From Epilithonimonas hispanica (GTDB lineage Bacteria; Bacteroidota; Bacteroidia; Flavobacteriales; Weeksellaceae), in the NCBI RefSeq assembly GCF_003385395.1, contig NZ_QNUG01000012.1, positions 45,136 through 109,135 on the forward strand: a DNA stretch of 64,000 nt, read 5' to 3'. Under the pieces are notes generated by a model. The model had not been told where the DNA came from, ran no database searches, and saw only the letters and a list, made by a program, of their open reading frames with translations. A program made the translations under genes and the position numbers. Positions 53,221 to 60,876 of this stretch are shown piece by piece. Each line of letters begins with the position of its first letter. Positions within the stretch are counted from its first letter, which is position 1.

Positions 53221-54159
53221 CTATTTCAACGGATGGAACTGATTAATTTCTGTCTGTAAATCTTCAATATCATTCACTAAATACAGTTCCGTTGCGTAAA
53301 TGGCTTTGTGTCCTGCTCTGTATTGTACTTGTCTTAGATTGTATTTTTTCAGCCAGTTGATAATGACCGATGTTCTGATATGTTGGATATTGATTAGCTT
53401 CGTATTGATGGCTTTTAGTTCCTGTGTTAATCGTTTAAATATATTCAATGTCTCTTCGGGTTCTGATTTTAGTTTTCCTGATGGTGGCATACTTAAAAAC
53501 AGTTGTTTTGTTTCGGGATTGCTCTGATATTTCAAAAGCTCTGCTCTTGTTTTATACTGGTATTCCATTAAATCCATTATCTGATGGGATTTAAGTTCTA
53601 ATGTTCTGTCTTTTCCTATTCTTCCGCCTCTGATATTAATTGTGCCGTTTCGCAGGTCTAAATCTTCTAATAATATTCTTCCGACTTCTGCGGTTGTGAT
53701 TCCCTGATAAACAAATAATCCTACAATGACCTTATTTCTTTCCCTGCTGATTCTATAATTATTGAACCAGTTGTGATGGCTTCTTTTATCGTCTGATTTC
53801 GGGATTTCGTAGTTCTGATAGATTTCCTGTAATTCCTGCATTGTAAGGCTTGGATATATCTTCTGTTTTTCTCCTCCTTTTAGTTTTATTCTTTTTGCGG
53901 GATTATCTGTTCTGATTCCTGTTTCTATCTGATATTCGAAGAACTGTTTTAATGCATACAGACGTATTTTCTTTGTTCCTTGTGATAGTCCTTTTTTCTG
54001 TAGATATTGCAGGTACAGCATTATTTCTTTCTCTGTACTGTTTTCAGCTTCAGTATTATCTTTATCCAAAAAACCGATAAATTCCATTACATAGAGATAA
54101 TATGTTTCCGTAGTGGTTTTGGAGTGGTCTGTGTTTTTTAAATAGTTTTTAAAGTCCAT
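53221..54159 (-). CDS. Tyrosine recombinase, catalytically divergent partner (copy 1)
   Basis: 312 aa. An N-terminal SAM-like core-binding domain (about 1-95) and C-terminal catalytic fold. The usual Arg I motif (GLRxSE) reads YQGITTAEVG, so the Arg is replaced near residue 155. The HxxR box reads IQHIRTS: Arg262 is kept, the His is shifted. His284 (AGHKAIY) and candidate nucleophile Tyr293 are in normal spacing. It begins five bases after the first recombinase, so they are made together. It may be a structural partner, or cut only one strand pair. Confidence 0.85.
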   Translation of the reverse strand: MDFKNYLKNTDHSKTTTETYYLYVMEFIGFLDKDNTEAENSTEKEIMLYLQYLQKKGLSQGTKKIRLYALKQFFEYQIETGIRTDNPAKRIKLKGGEKQKIYPSLTMQELQEIYQNYEIPKSDDKRSHHNWFNNYRISRERNKVIVGLFVYQGITTAEVGRILLEDLDLRNGTINIRGGRIGKDRTLELKSHQIMDLMEYQYKTRAELLKYQSNPETKQLFLSMPPSGKLKSEPEETLNIFKRLTQELKAINTKLINIQHIRTSVIINWLKKYNLRQVQYRAGHKAIYATELYLVNDIEDLQTEINQFHPLK

Positions 54160-54164
54160 TGTCT

Positions 54165-55097
54165 TTATACTTCTTCAATTAAATGGGTGTAAATTTCGGT
54201 AGTGTCTAAACAGGAGTGTCCTAAAAATTTCTGTACTTTCTGTATATCCATTCCTCCTGCCAAAAGATGTGTTGCAATACTGTGTCTAAGACTGTGCAAA
54301 GTGATATTCTTTTCTTTGAGCTTTATATTACTGCTCTGTGCTATTAATCTTTTCAATCGGTTTCCTAATGTACATCCCGCAATGGGTTTTCCTAAACTAC
54401 TGATTAATAATCGGGATTCTGTTTTGTCTTTCAGTAAAATCATCCTGTATTCATACATCCAGATTTTCAAACATTCTTTTACCGCATTGTTGAAAGGGAT
54501 TAATCTCTGCTTGTTTCCTTTTCCTTTTTTTACGTGTAGTATCTGTGTATCTAAATTGATGTCCTCTAAACATAATGTCCTTCCTTCACTATTTCTAAGT
54601 CCGCATCCGTAATAGATTGCCAGTAAAACCCTGTCCTGGTAATTGAGTGCTTCCTGCTTTGGTGTGATGCATTCCTGTTCATCTATGACTTTATAGAGTT
54701 CCTTTATTTCTCCTATGGTAAGGATTTCTCTTTTAAATTTTTCTATCTCCAATCTCCGGATATTGATTTCAGGCAGATTCTTTACGCCTTTGTGCCGTAA
54801 AAACTCGAAGAACTTTTCTAAGGCGAACAAATGTCCGTTGATATAATTACTGCTTAATGCTCCGCCTTCTCTTTCATTGGTTCTACTCAATAAATGACTG
54901 TGATAATTTTTTATGTGCTTGTGGTCAATGTTTGTCAGTTGCCTGACATTGTTCTGCTCCAAGAGATATAAAAACTCTCGGTTGTAATTAGGAAGATTGT
55001 AAACCGTTCCCTGTGCATAGCCCAATATATCCAGCCACTCTTCAAAAGCTTTTAATAAATGTTGATAACCTGCATTGTTTAAAGGAAGTTTTTTCAT
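54165..55097 (-). CDS. Tyrosine recombinase, canonical (copy 1)
   Basis: 310-aa XerC/D-like recombinase with all catalytic residues: Arg168 (GCGLRNSE), Lys in KKGKGNKQRLIPF, His268/Arg271 (LHSLRHSIATHLL), His294 (FLGHSCLDTT) and nucleophile Tyr303 (EIYTHL). The N-terminal domain has two helical units for core-site binding. Its ATG overlaps the ATPase stop (TAATG). It is the likely main enzyme for excision and integration of the element. Confidence 0.93.
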   Translation of the reverse strand: MKKLPLNNAGYQHLLKAFEEWLDILGYAQGTVYNLPNYNREFLYLLEQNNVRQLTNIDHKHIKNYHSHLLSRTNEREGGALSSNYINGHLFALEKFFEFLRHKGVKNLPEINIRRLEIEKFKREILTIGEIKELYKVIDEQECITPKQEALNYQDRVLLAIYYGCGLRNSEGRTLCLEDINLDTQILHVKKGKGNKQRLIPFNNAVKECLKIWMYEYRMILLKDKTESRLLISSLGKPIAGCTLGNRLKRLIAQSSNIKLKEKNITLHSLRHSIATHLLAGGMDIQKVQKFLGHSCLDTTEIYTHLIEEV

Positions 55098-56728
55098 TAT
55101 TCTGTTTTTTCGGTTGTCTTATCCTTTTTGATGTTTCGCTGTTTCGGTTCTTCTTTTTCCTTTTCTGCATTGGTTTCATCAGACACAGGTGTAGTAATGT
55201 TTCGGTCTGTTTCGGTGTTCCTGTTGCTTATCTGTAATAGTGCATTTTCCAGTATTTCGTTGATACTCATTTCCAGATTCTTATATTCGTTTTCATCAAT
55301 TAATTGATAGTAATAGGTTTGGGTTTCCTTGTTCTGCATTTTCTTTATCAAGCCTATTTCCTGCCATTGGTTCAAATATCTTTGCGCTGTGGTTTTGGTA
55401 ACTTTAAGAGCATAACGCAATTGCAGATTGGTAAAGGTCTGTCCTAAATTTTCTAAACTATTTTTAAATTTCTCCAACTGGTTTCTGCTGTTTCCTGTGA
55501 GTAAATCACTTTTCCGTATCAATACCTCTTTTAGTAATTCATTGGTATTTCTGATATCTTCTATCGTGGTCTCTATGTATTCTTCGCCTGTTTCTTCATC
55601 TACTTTTCTTTCTCTCTGGTATTGGCTGTAATAGGTGACTACTTCTATAAATTGCAGATAGTGGGCGTTGGTTCTTCTTGGTTTTAGTATCTCTTTCGGG
55701 AGCTGTAGATATTCTGCATAGGGATTCACGACTTTTATATTCTCCAATAGTCTTTGGCTGTTCTGTAATATTCTTATCGCATTTTGTTTGCTGATTGTAT
55801 CTATTTTCCCTGCCGATAGTTTTCTTTGATATGCCATTATTTTCTCATCCTGTTCAGGAGTTTCATCCAAGTAGAGTAAAAAACTTCTGTTGGCGTTATC
55901 TTCATAGATACTTTCCTGTGTCGTACATCCTGCAACGCATACAGGTCCTTCCACCGTAATATGTACACTTTTGGTTTCTCCTTTGGTATTTTTAAATGCA
56001 ATAGTTTTACTTATTTTCTTTTTGGATTGTAATTCTCTTAACGGATAAAGTGCCTGTAGAACACCGTCTAAATCTTCTATCAGGATTAATTTATTTTTGA
56101 GTTCCTGCTGACCGAAGTAATAAAAGGCATTTTCTGATAGTGTCGTAATTTCTATTTTTTCTTCTTCAGGGATTAGGTTTCCGATGGATTCCTGCAAATG
56201 GGTTTTCCCTGTTCCGCTACTTCCTAAACTTACCACGTGCAAAGGTTGGTTTCTCTTTCTACTACAGAAGATTAAAAACATTATTAATCTGTTCACTTCT
56301 TCGCCTATCATTCCGCTTTGTCCTATCAGTTCATTTGTCCGTTCTAAAAGGTTTTCGGATTCCAAGAGTTCTAAAGATTCTTTTCTTTCGTCTTCTGTAA
56401 GCGGTTTTATTTCCTTTTCTGTATGCTGGTTTTCTAACTGTTCCAGACGGTATTTTTCCAGTTCTTCTATCAGTTCATTAATACACGCTTCTATTACAGA
56501 ATGTCCGATTTCTAATTTTACTGCTGTTTTTCTGATCAACTTTTCTACCTGCGTATCGTTGTATAAATCCAGATTGTGCCGTACTGCAATAAGGGGAGTT
56601 TCGGGATTATGGATTTTTAAGGTTACTCTTAATCGGTCTAAGCCTTCTAAACGGATTCCGCCCAAGACAGAGATATGCAGTATTTTATTTTCGTAAATAA
56701 GCTGGTTGGGATTGTCATTTGTGAACAT
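55097..56728 (-). CDS. P-loop ATPase/helicase-like protein of the element (copy 1)
   Basis: 543 aa. Walker A GSSGTGKTH (169-177), Walker B LILIEDLD (214-221), and a sensor-like CVAGCTTQESIYEDNANRSF (264-283), together like AAA+ primase-helicases or MCM-like ATPases of mobile elements. The N-terminal domain (GGIRLEGLDRLRVTLKIH, RHNLDLYNDTQVEKLIRK) resembles parts linked to CHC2/primase proteins in Bacteroidetes elements. A winged-helix segment lies at about 420-480. The tail is highly charged. It may help replicate the circle or remodel the recombination complex. First gene of the recombinase operon. Confidence 0.78.
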   Translation of the reverse strand: MFTNDNPNQLIYENKILHISVLGGIRLEGLDRLRVTLKIHNPETPLIAVRHNLDLYNDTQVEKLIRKTAVKLEIGHSVIEACINELIEELEKYRLEQLENQHTEKEIKPLTEDERKESLELLESENLLERTNELIGQSGMIGEEVNRLIMFLIFCSRKRNQPLHVVSLGSSGTGKTHLQESIGNLIPEEEKIEITTLSENAFYYFGQQELKNKLILIEDLDGVLQALYPLRELQSKKKISKTIAFKNTKGETKSVHITVEGPVCVAGCTTQESIYEDNANRSFLLYLDETPEQDEKIMAYQRKLSAGKIDTISKQNAIRILQNSQRLLENIKVVNPYAEYLQLPKEILKPRRTNAHYLQFIEVVTYYSQYQRERKVDEETGEEYIETTIEDIRNTNELLKEVLIRKSDLLTGNSRNQLEKFKNSLENLGQTFTNLQLRYALKVTKTTAQRYLNQWQEIGLIKKMQNKETQTYYYQLIDENEYKNLEMSINEILENALLQISNRNTETDRNITTPVSDETNAEKEKEEPKQRNIKKDKTTEKTE

Positions 56729-56760
56729 AGGAAAATTATTTTTATAGAACTTTTAAGTTT

Positions 56761-56791
56761 CAAAAATAACTAATCCATTTTAAACAACAAA
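56761..56791 (-). promoter_or_regulatory. Promoter of the ATPase-recombinase operon (copy 1)
   Basis: Minus strand TTTG (56791-56788), 19 bases, TATTTTTG (56768-56761): a perfect match. 32 bases upstream of the ATPase ATG. Confidence 0.8.
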
Positions 56792-56808
56792 ATTTTTTGT
56801 ATTTGTTT
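56782..56808. promoter_or_regulatory. Candidate operator between the divergent promoters (copy 1)
   Basis: AAACAA (56782) and TTTGTTT (ending 56808) form a dyad that lies across both -33 boxes; a good place for the XRE regulator to repress both directions. Confidence 0.4.
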
Positions 56809-56833
56809 AATACTTTTTCATTCTTTATTTTTG
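56802..56833 (+). promoter_or_regulatory. Promoter of the XRE regulator (copy 1)
   Basis: TTTG (56802-56805), 20 bases, TATTTTTG (56826-56833). It leaves a leader of about 30 bases before the ATG. Confidence 0.8.
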
Positions 56834-56868
56834 TTTCATTATTGGTTTAATCGTATTAATTAGAACTT

Positions 56869-57198
56869 ATGAGTTTCGGCAAACGTTTATCGGAGATAAG
56901 AAAAAGTAAAGGTCTTTCGCAGGAAGATCTGGCTAATCATTTAGGAACTAAATCGCCTGTTGTCGGAAGATACGAACGTGACGAGATGAAGCCCTCCATT
57001 GATACGGCTAATAAACTGGCTTCTTTTCTGGAAGTGTCCTTGGATTATCTTACAGGCAATGCGGATGTATTGCTCGATATGCAGACGATGGATAGGATTC
57101 TTGAAGTTCAGGCTCTTCCCGATGATATTAAAGACAAACTTTTCTATTTCATTGATATGACTATCCGAGATTATAAAGCTAAAAAAGCGTATTCGTAA
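56869..57198 (+). CDS. XRE-family HTH regulator (copy 1)
   Basis: 109 aa. The HTH_3 domain covers residues 5-62 (GKRLSEIRKSKGLSQEDLANHLGTKSPVVGRYERDEMKPS), with SPVVGRYE as recognition helix, then LDYLTG. A C-terminal helical part (residues 65-105) is for dimerisation. It is the only plus-strand gene of the unit and is divergent to the recombinase operon, so it probably controls excision and integration. It converges on the toxin-immunity unit at a shared terminator. Confidence 0.9.
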   Translation: MSFGKRLSEIRKSKGLSQEDLANHLGTKSPVVGRYERDEMKPSIDTANKLASFLEVSLDYLTGNADVLLDMQTMDRILEVQALPDDIKDKLFYFIDMTIRDYKAKKAYS

Positions 57199-57212
57199 TT
57201 TGCTATATAACA

Positions 57213-57235
57213 AAAAAGACAGAGATTTATCTCTG
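57213..57235 (-). terminator. Terminator after the immunity gene (copy 1)
   Basis: CAGAGA / TCTCTG with a 4-base loop; T6 on the minus strand. It separates the immunity gene and the regulator, which converge. Confidence 0.7.
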
Positions 57236-57264
57236 CCCTTTGGTAAATTATTTATTTGATTTCT

Positions 57265-57501
57265 TTAAAGAAACAATAAGAGTAAAAATATAAGGATAGA
57301 TATTAAACCTATCACTCCTTGTATTTTCCAAGATAAATTTTTTGCAAGAAAAGATATTATTATTAATAATACTCCTAATACGCAAATTAGAATGAAAAAA
57401 TAAGTTGGCCAAGATTTCTCTAACACCATATTTATGTGTAAAACCATTCCTACTACAAAGTAGAATAATCCTAAAACTTTTAATATTAAATTCTTCTTCA
57501 T
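57265..57501 (-). CDS. Small 3-TM membrane protein, candidate immunity (copy 1)
   Basis: 78 aa with three hydrophobic segments (LILKVLGLFYFVVGMVLHI, TYFFILICVLGVLLIIISFL, IQGVIGLISILIFLLLLFL). No family is recognised. It starts three bases after the stop of the Rhs tip, the position of an immunity gene. An all-membrane immunity protein suggests that the paired toxin damages or enters the inner membrane; this is inference. Confidence 0.72.
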   Translation of the reverse strand: MKKNLILKVLGLFYFVVGMVLHINMVLEKSWPTYFFILICVLGVLLIIISFLAKNLSWKIQGVIGLISILIFLLLLFL

Positions 57502-57504
57502 AAT

Positions 57505-58443
57505 TTATTTGAATTTTTTTTCATCCGTTGGATTCATAAATGCACTATTACCTGCTTTATCTACGGTTTTCTCCATTGGTGGGAATAAAGCTGTTGGACT
57601 ATCTCCTGTTACAGTAGGACTACTGCCATAAATCAAATATGAGTTATTTGTCTTTTCGTCTGTAATAAAAAATTCATACGCAGGAAAACCATCTGTTTTT
57701 CCTTCAATATTGTAATTAAAAGAACCGTTTTCTTGTTGAGTTAGAGTAACATTTACATCGTAATTTATAGAAGGAGCTCCACTAACTAATTTATTAGATG
57801 CATCAACTTCCATATGGATTGTTGTTGAGCCGTCTTTCATCGTTCCAGAAGTATATGTTGGAGTTGGACCAGCTTTTTCAGAAGCAGAGTGTTCTATTGC
57901 TTTTCCATTTTTATCAAAACCAGTAGAACCACTTGCTTTATTACTTAGTGTAGTAACTTTATTATTGTCAAAATCAATCCTTACTTTTTGCTCAGTTCTA
58001 TATGAGGTTGCATTTACATTATAAGAATTTCTATTATCACCCGCAAAAGATTTAGTGTCTGTAAAAGGTTTTGGATTAGAAAGAGTTTTTTGTGGTATGA
58101 AAGCACGTCCTGTAACAATATAAGGTTCTAAACCTTCTAACTCTCTTGCGTCAATAACTCTGTTACCGCTAAAAGCATAAGGAGTCCAAGTCGGATATTT
58201 TTCAGCTAAGGGATCTATGTTGAAAAACCTGCCGACATCAGGCATATAATTTCGCCATTTGAAGGAGTAGAAGCCTGTTTCCTGCAGTTCCTGTGACTGA
58301 TACTTGTAGTTTGTAGAACTTACACAAAATTTCGAGCCTCCTTTCGTTTTCGCTTGTCCCGATTTTTCAACATTAGGCAATCGTTTATATACCACTTTCA
58401 AAAGAGGCAAAAAATTTCCTGTGTTTATTCTCGGGCAACCCAT
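57505..58443 (-). CDS. Rhs C-terminal tip fragment, toxin of unknown type (copy 1, displaced)
   Basis: 312 aa. Residues 1-48 equal the other fragment up to TNYKY; then QSQELQETGFYSFKWRNYMPDVGRFFNIDPLAEKYPTW and YAFSGNRVIDARELEG form the Rhs core end. The variable tip (about 110-312) has FAGDNRNSYN, TSYRTEQKVRIDFD and TDGFPAYEFFITDE. This pattern resembles, from memory, DUF3238-type proteins; the toxic activity is unknown. It starts from the leader encoded by the second unit's end. No signal peptide. Confidence 0.8.
   Translation of the reverse strand: MGCPRINTGNFLPLLKVVYKRLPNVEKSGQAKTKGGSKFCVSSTNYKYQSQELQETGFYSFKWRNYMPDVGRFFNIDPLAEKYPTWTPYAFSGNRVIDARELEGLEPYIVTGRAFIPQKTLSNPKPFTDTKSFAGDNRNSYNVNATSYRTEQKVRIDFDNNKVTTLSNKASGSTGFDKNGKAIEHSASEKAGPTPTYTSGTMKDGSTTIHMEVDASNKLVSGAPSINYDVNVTLTQQENGSFNYNIEGKTDGFPAYEFFITDEKTNNSYLIYGSSPTVTGDSPTALFPPMEKTVDKAGNSAFMNPTDEKKFK
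58310..58328. other. Candidate recombination site at the unit-unit junction
   Basis: Same 19-base dyad as 52531-52549. Here the bases before it come from the right end of copy 1 (codons for QSQELQ), so this is the element-element junction. Confidence 0.45.
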
Positions 58444-58447
58444 ATTT

Positions 58448-58455
58448 CAAAGATA
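58448..58455 (-). promoter_or_regulatory. Outward promoter at the end of unit 2
   Basis: TATCTTTG on the minus strand, four bases before the ATG at 58443; identical to 52669-52676. It would transcribe the copy-1 toxin and immunity genes. Confidence 0.55.
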
Positions 58456-58999
58456 AATTTTCTTTTTCATTTGGAAAAATAAAGTTCTGATTTTCAAAAA
58501 AATCTATTGTTAAAAACTGTTGTTGTCGCTGTTGTTGTAAAATGTTAAAATGTGGGTAAAATGGCGGTGGGATTCAGCTTCGGCTTTATCCACATTTTAA
58601 TATTTTTCGTTGTATTTATCGGCTAAATTTCAATCGAAGAACTTTTCGAGCGATGGTGCATTTTTCCTTATTTCGGGTGGTTGTTGGTGTTGGCAAAAAA
58701 GTCTTTTTTCGGAGCTGGAAAGATTTGGGAAAGTTGATGGCTAAAAGCGTTGGAAGCAAAAGTGGTTTCCACGTTGCTACGGAAAGCATTTTACATAATC
58801 CCAAATTATAGGCAAAAATGGTGCTGGTTTGTGCGTAGCGAAGTGGAGAACAACGGTTTGCGTTGGCAATTTGCGTATAATTTTGATTATGTAATTTGCT
58901 GTGGCTTTAAAGTGTTGGAAAAGATTCGGACAAGCTTCGGCGGAAAATGTCTTTTTTATTCGGAGGGCGGGATATTTAATTCAAAATGCAAGCATTGGA
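58456..58999. other. Conserved non-coding block with hairpin (copy 2)
   Basis: Same as 52677-53220 except C at 58931. Hairpin arms are at 58541-58560 and 58585-58604. Confidence 0.6.
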
Positions 59000-59938
59000 C
59001 TATTTCAACGGATGGAACTGATTAATTTCTGTCTGTAAATCTTCAATATCATTCACTAAATACAGTTCCGTTGCGTAAATGGCTTTGTGTCCTGCTCTGT
59101 ATTGTACTTGTCTTAGATTGTATTTTTTCAGCCAGTTGATAATGACCGATGTTCTGATATGTTGGATATTGATTAGCTTCGTATTGATGGCTTTTAGTTC
59201 CTGTGTTAATCGTTTAAATATATTCAATGTCTCTTCGGGTTCTGATTTTAGTTTTCCTGATGGTGGCATACTTAAAAACAGTTGTTTTGTTTCGGGATTG
59301 CTCTGATATTTCAAAAGCTCTGCTCTTGTTTTATACTGGTATTCCATTAAATCCATTATCTGATGGGATTTAAGTTCTAATGTTCTGTCTTTTCCTATTC
59401 TTCCGCCTCTGATATTAATTGTGCCGTTTCGCAGGTCTAAATCTTCTAATAATATTCTTCCGACTTCTGCGGTTGTGATTCCCTGATAAACAAATAATCC
59501 TACAATGACCTTATTTCTTTCCCTGCTGATTCTATAATTATTGAACCAGTTGTGATGGCTTCTTTTATCGTCTGATTTCGGGATTTCGTAGTTCTGATAG
59601 ATTTCCTGTAATTCCTGCATTGTAAGGCTTGGATATATCTTCTGTTTTTCTCCTCCTTTTAGTTTTATTCTTTTTGCGGGATTATCTGTTCTGATTCCTG
59701 TTTCTATCTGATATTCGAAGAACTGTTTTAATGCATACAGACGTATTTTCTTTGTTCCTTGTGATAGTCCTTTTTTCTGTAGATATTGCAGGTACAGCAT
59801 TATTTCTTTCTCTGTACTGTTTTCAGCTTCAGTATTATCTTTATCCAAAAAACCGATAAATTCCATTACATAGAGATAATATGTTTCCGTAGTGGTTTTG
59901 GAGTGGTCTGTGTTTTTTAAATAGTTTTTAAAGTCCAT
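59000..59938 (-). CDS. Tyrosine recombinase, catalytically divergent partner (copy 2)
   Basis: Protein identical to the 53221-54159 product, with the same loss of Arg I (YQGITTAEVG) and kept Tyr293. Lack of any change in a duplicate shows that duplication is recent or that copies are homogenised. Confidence 0.85.
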   Translation of the reverse strand: MDFKNYLKNTDHSKTTTETYYLYVMEFIGFLDKDNTEAENSTEKEIMLYLQYLQKKGLSQGTKKIRLYALKQFFEYQIETGIRTDNPAKRIKLKGGEKQKIYPSLTMQELQEIYQNYEIPKSDDKRSHHNWFNNYRISRERNKVIVGLFVYQGITTAEVGRILLEDLDLRNGTINIRGGRIGKDRTLELKSHQIMDLMEYQYKTRAELLKYQSNPETKQLFLSMPPSGKLKSEPEETLNIFKRLTQELKAINTKLINIQHIRTSVIINWLKKYNLRQVQYRAGHKAIYATELYLVNDIEDLQTEINQFHPLK

Positions 59939-59943
59939 TGTCT

Positions 59944-60876
59944 TTATACTTCTTCAATTAAATGGGTGTAAATTTCGGTAGTGTCTAAACAGGAGTGTCC
60001 TAAAAATTTCTGTACTTTCTGTATATCCATTCCTCCTGCCAAAAGATGTGTTGCAATACTGTGTCTAAGACTGTGCAAAGTGATATTCTTTTCTTTGAGC
60101 TTTATATTACTGCTCTGTGCTATTAATCTTTTCAATCGGTTTCCTAATGTACATCCCGCAATGGGTTTTCCTAAACTACTGATTAATAATCGGGATTCTG
60201 TTTTGTCTTTCAGTAAAATCATCCTGTATTCATACATCCAGATTTTCAAACATTCTTTTACCGCATTGTTGAAAGGGATTAATCTCTGCTTGTTTCCTTT
60301 TCCTTTTTTTACGTGTAGTATCTGTGTATCTAAATTGATGTCCTCTAAACATAATGTCCTTCCTTCACTATTTCTAAGTCCGCATCCGTAATAGATTGCC
60401 AGTAAAACCCTGTCCTGGTAATTGAGTGCTTCCTGCTTTGGTGTGATGCATTCCTGTTCATCTATGACTTTATAGAGTTCCTTTATTTCTCCTATGGTAA
60501 GGATTTCTCTTTTAAATTTTTCTATCTCCAATCTCCGGATATTGATTTCAGGCAGATTCTTTACGCCTTTGTGCCGTAAAAACTCGAAGAACTTTTCTAA
60601 GGCGAACAAATGTCCGTTGATATAATTACTGCTTAATGCTCCGCCTTCTCTTTCATTGGTTCTACTCAATAAATGACTGTGATAATTTTTTATGTGCTTG
60701 TGGTCAATGTTTGTCAGTTGCCTGACATTGTTCTGCTCCAAGAGATATAAAAACTCTCGGTTGTAATTAGGAAGATTGTAAACCGTTCCCTGTGCATAGC
60801 CCAATATATCCAGCCACTCTTCAAAAGCTTTTAATAAATGTTGATAACCTGCATTGTTTAAAGGAAGTTTTTTCAT
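59944..60876 (-). CDS. Tyrosine recombinase, canonical (copy 2)
   Basis: Identical to the 54165-55097 product: Arg168, His268/Arg271, His294, Tyr303. Both copies are intact, so either could supply the enzyme for both units. Confidence 0.93.
   Translation of the reverse strand: MKKLPLNNAGYQHLLKAFEEWLDILGYAQGTVYNLPNYNREFLYLLEQNNVRQLTNIDHKHIKNYHSHLLSRTNEREGGALSSNYINGHLFALEKFFEFLRHKGVKNLPEINIRRLEIEKFKREILTIGEIKELYKVIDEQECITPKQEALNYQDRVLLAIYYGCGLRNSEGRTLCLEDINLDTQILHVKKGKGNKQRLIPFNNAVKECLKIWMYEYRMILLKDKTESRLLISSLGKPIAGCTLGNRLKRLIAQSSNIKLKEKNITLHSLRHSIATHLLAGGMDIQKVQKFLGHSCLDTTEIYTHLIEEV

Larger units (their letters stand above)
52522..58300. repeat. Tandem 5779-bp unit, copy 1
   Basis: Every base position I compared recurs 5779 bases later; identity starts at the T of TACTTGTAG at 52522 and the left flank (ACCGTTG) differs from the junction (GACTGA) before 58301. 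The unit carries one Rhs tip, immunity candidate, XRE regulator, ATPase, two recombinases and a non-coding block. The only difference I noticed is T at 53152 against C at 58931. Confidence 0.95.

Noticed and set aside
52971..53246. Plus-strand 91-codon frame in the element's non-coding block (also at 58750-59025)
   Set aside because: It runs into the 3' end of the recombinase gene on the other strand, has no promoter or usual composition, and only its duplicate repeats it.
56184..56696. 170-codon plus-strand frame opposite the ATPase gene (also at 61963)
   Set aside because: Ser/Phe-rich translation typical of an antisense shadow of a Lys/Glu-rich gene; the minus strand has clear Walker motifs.
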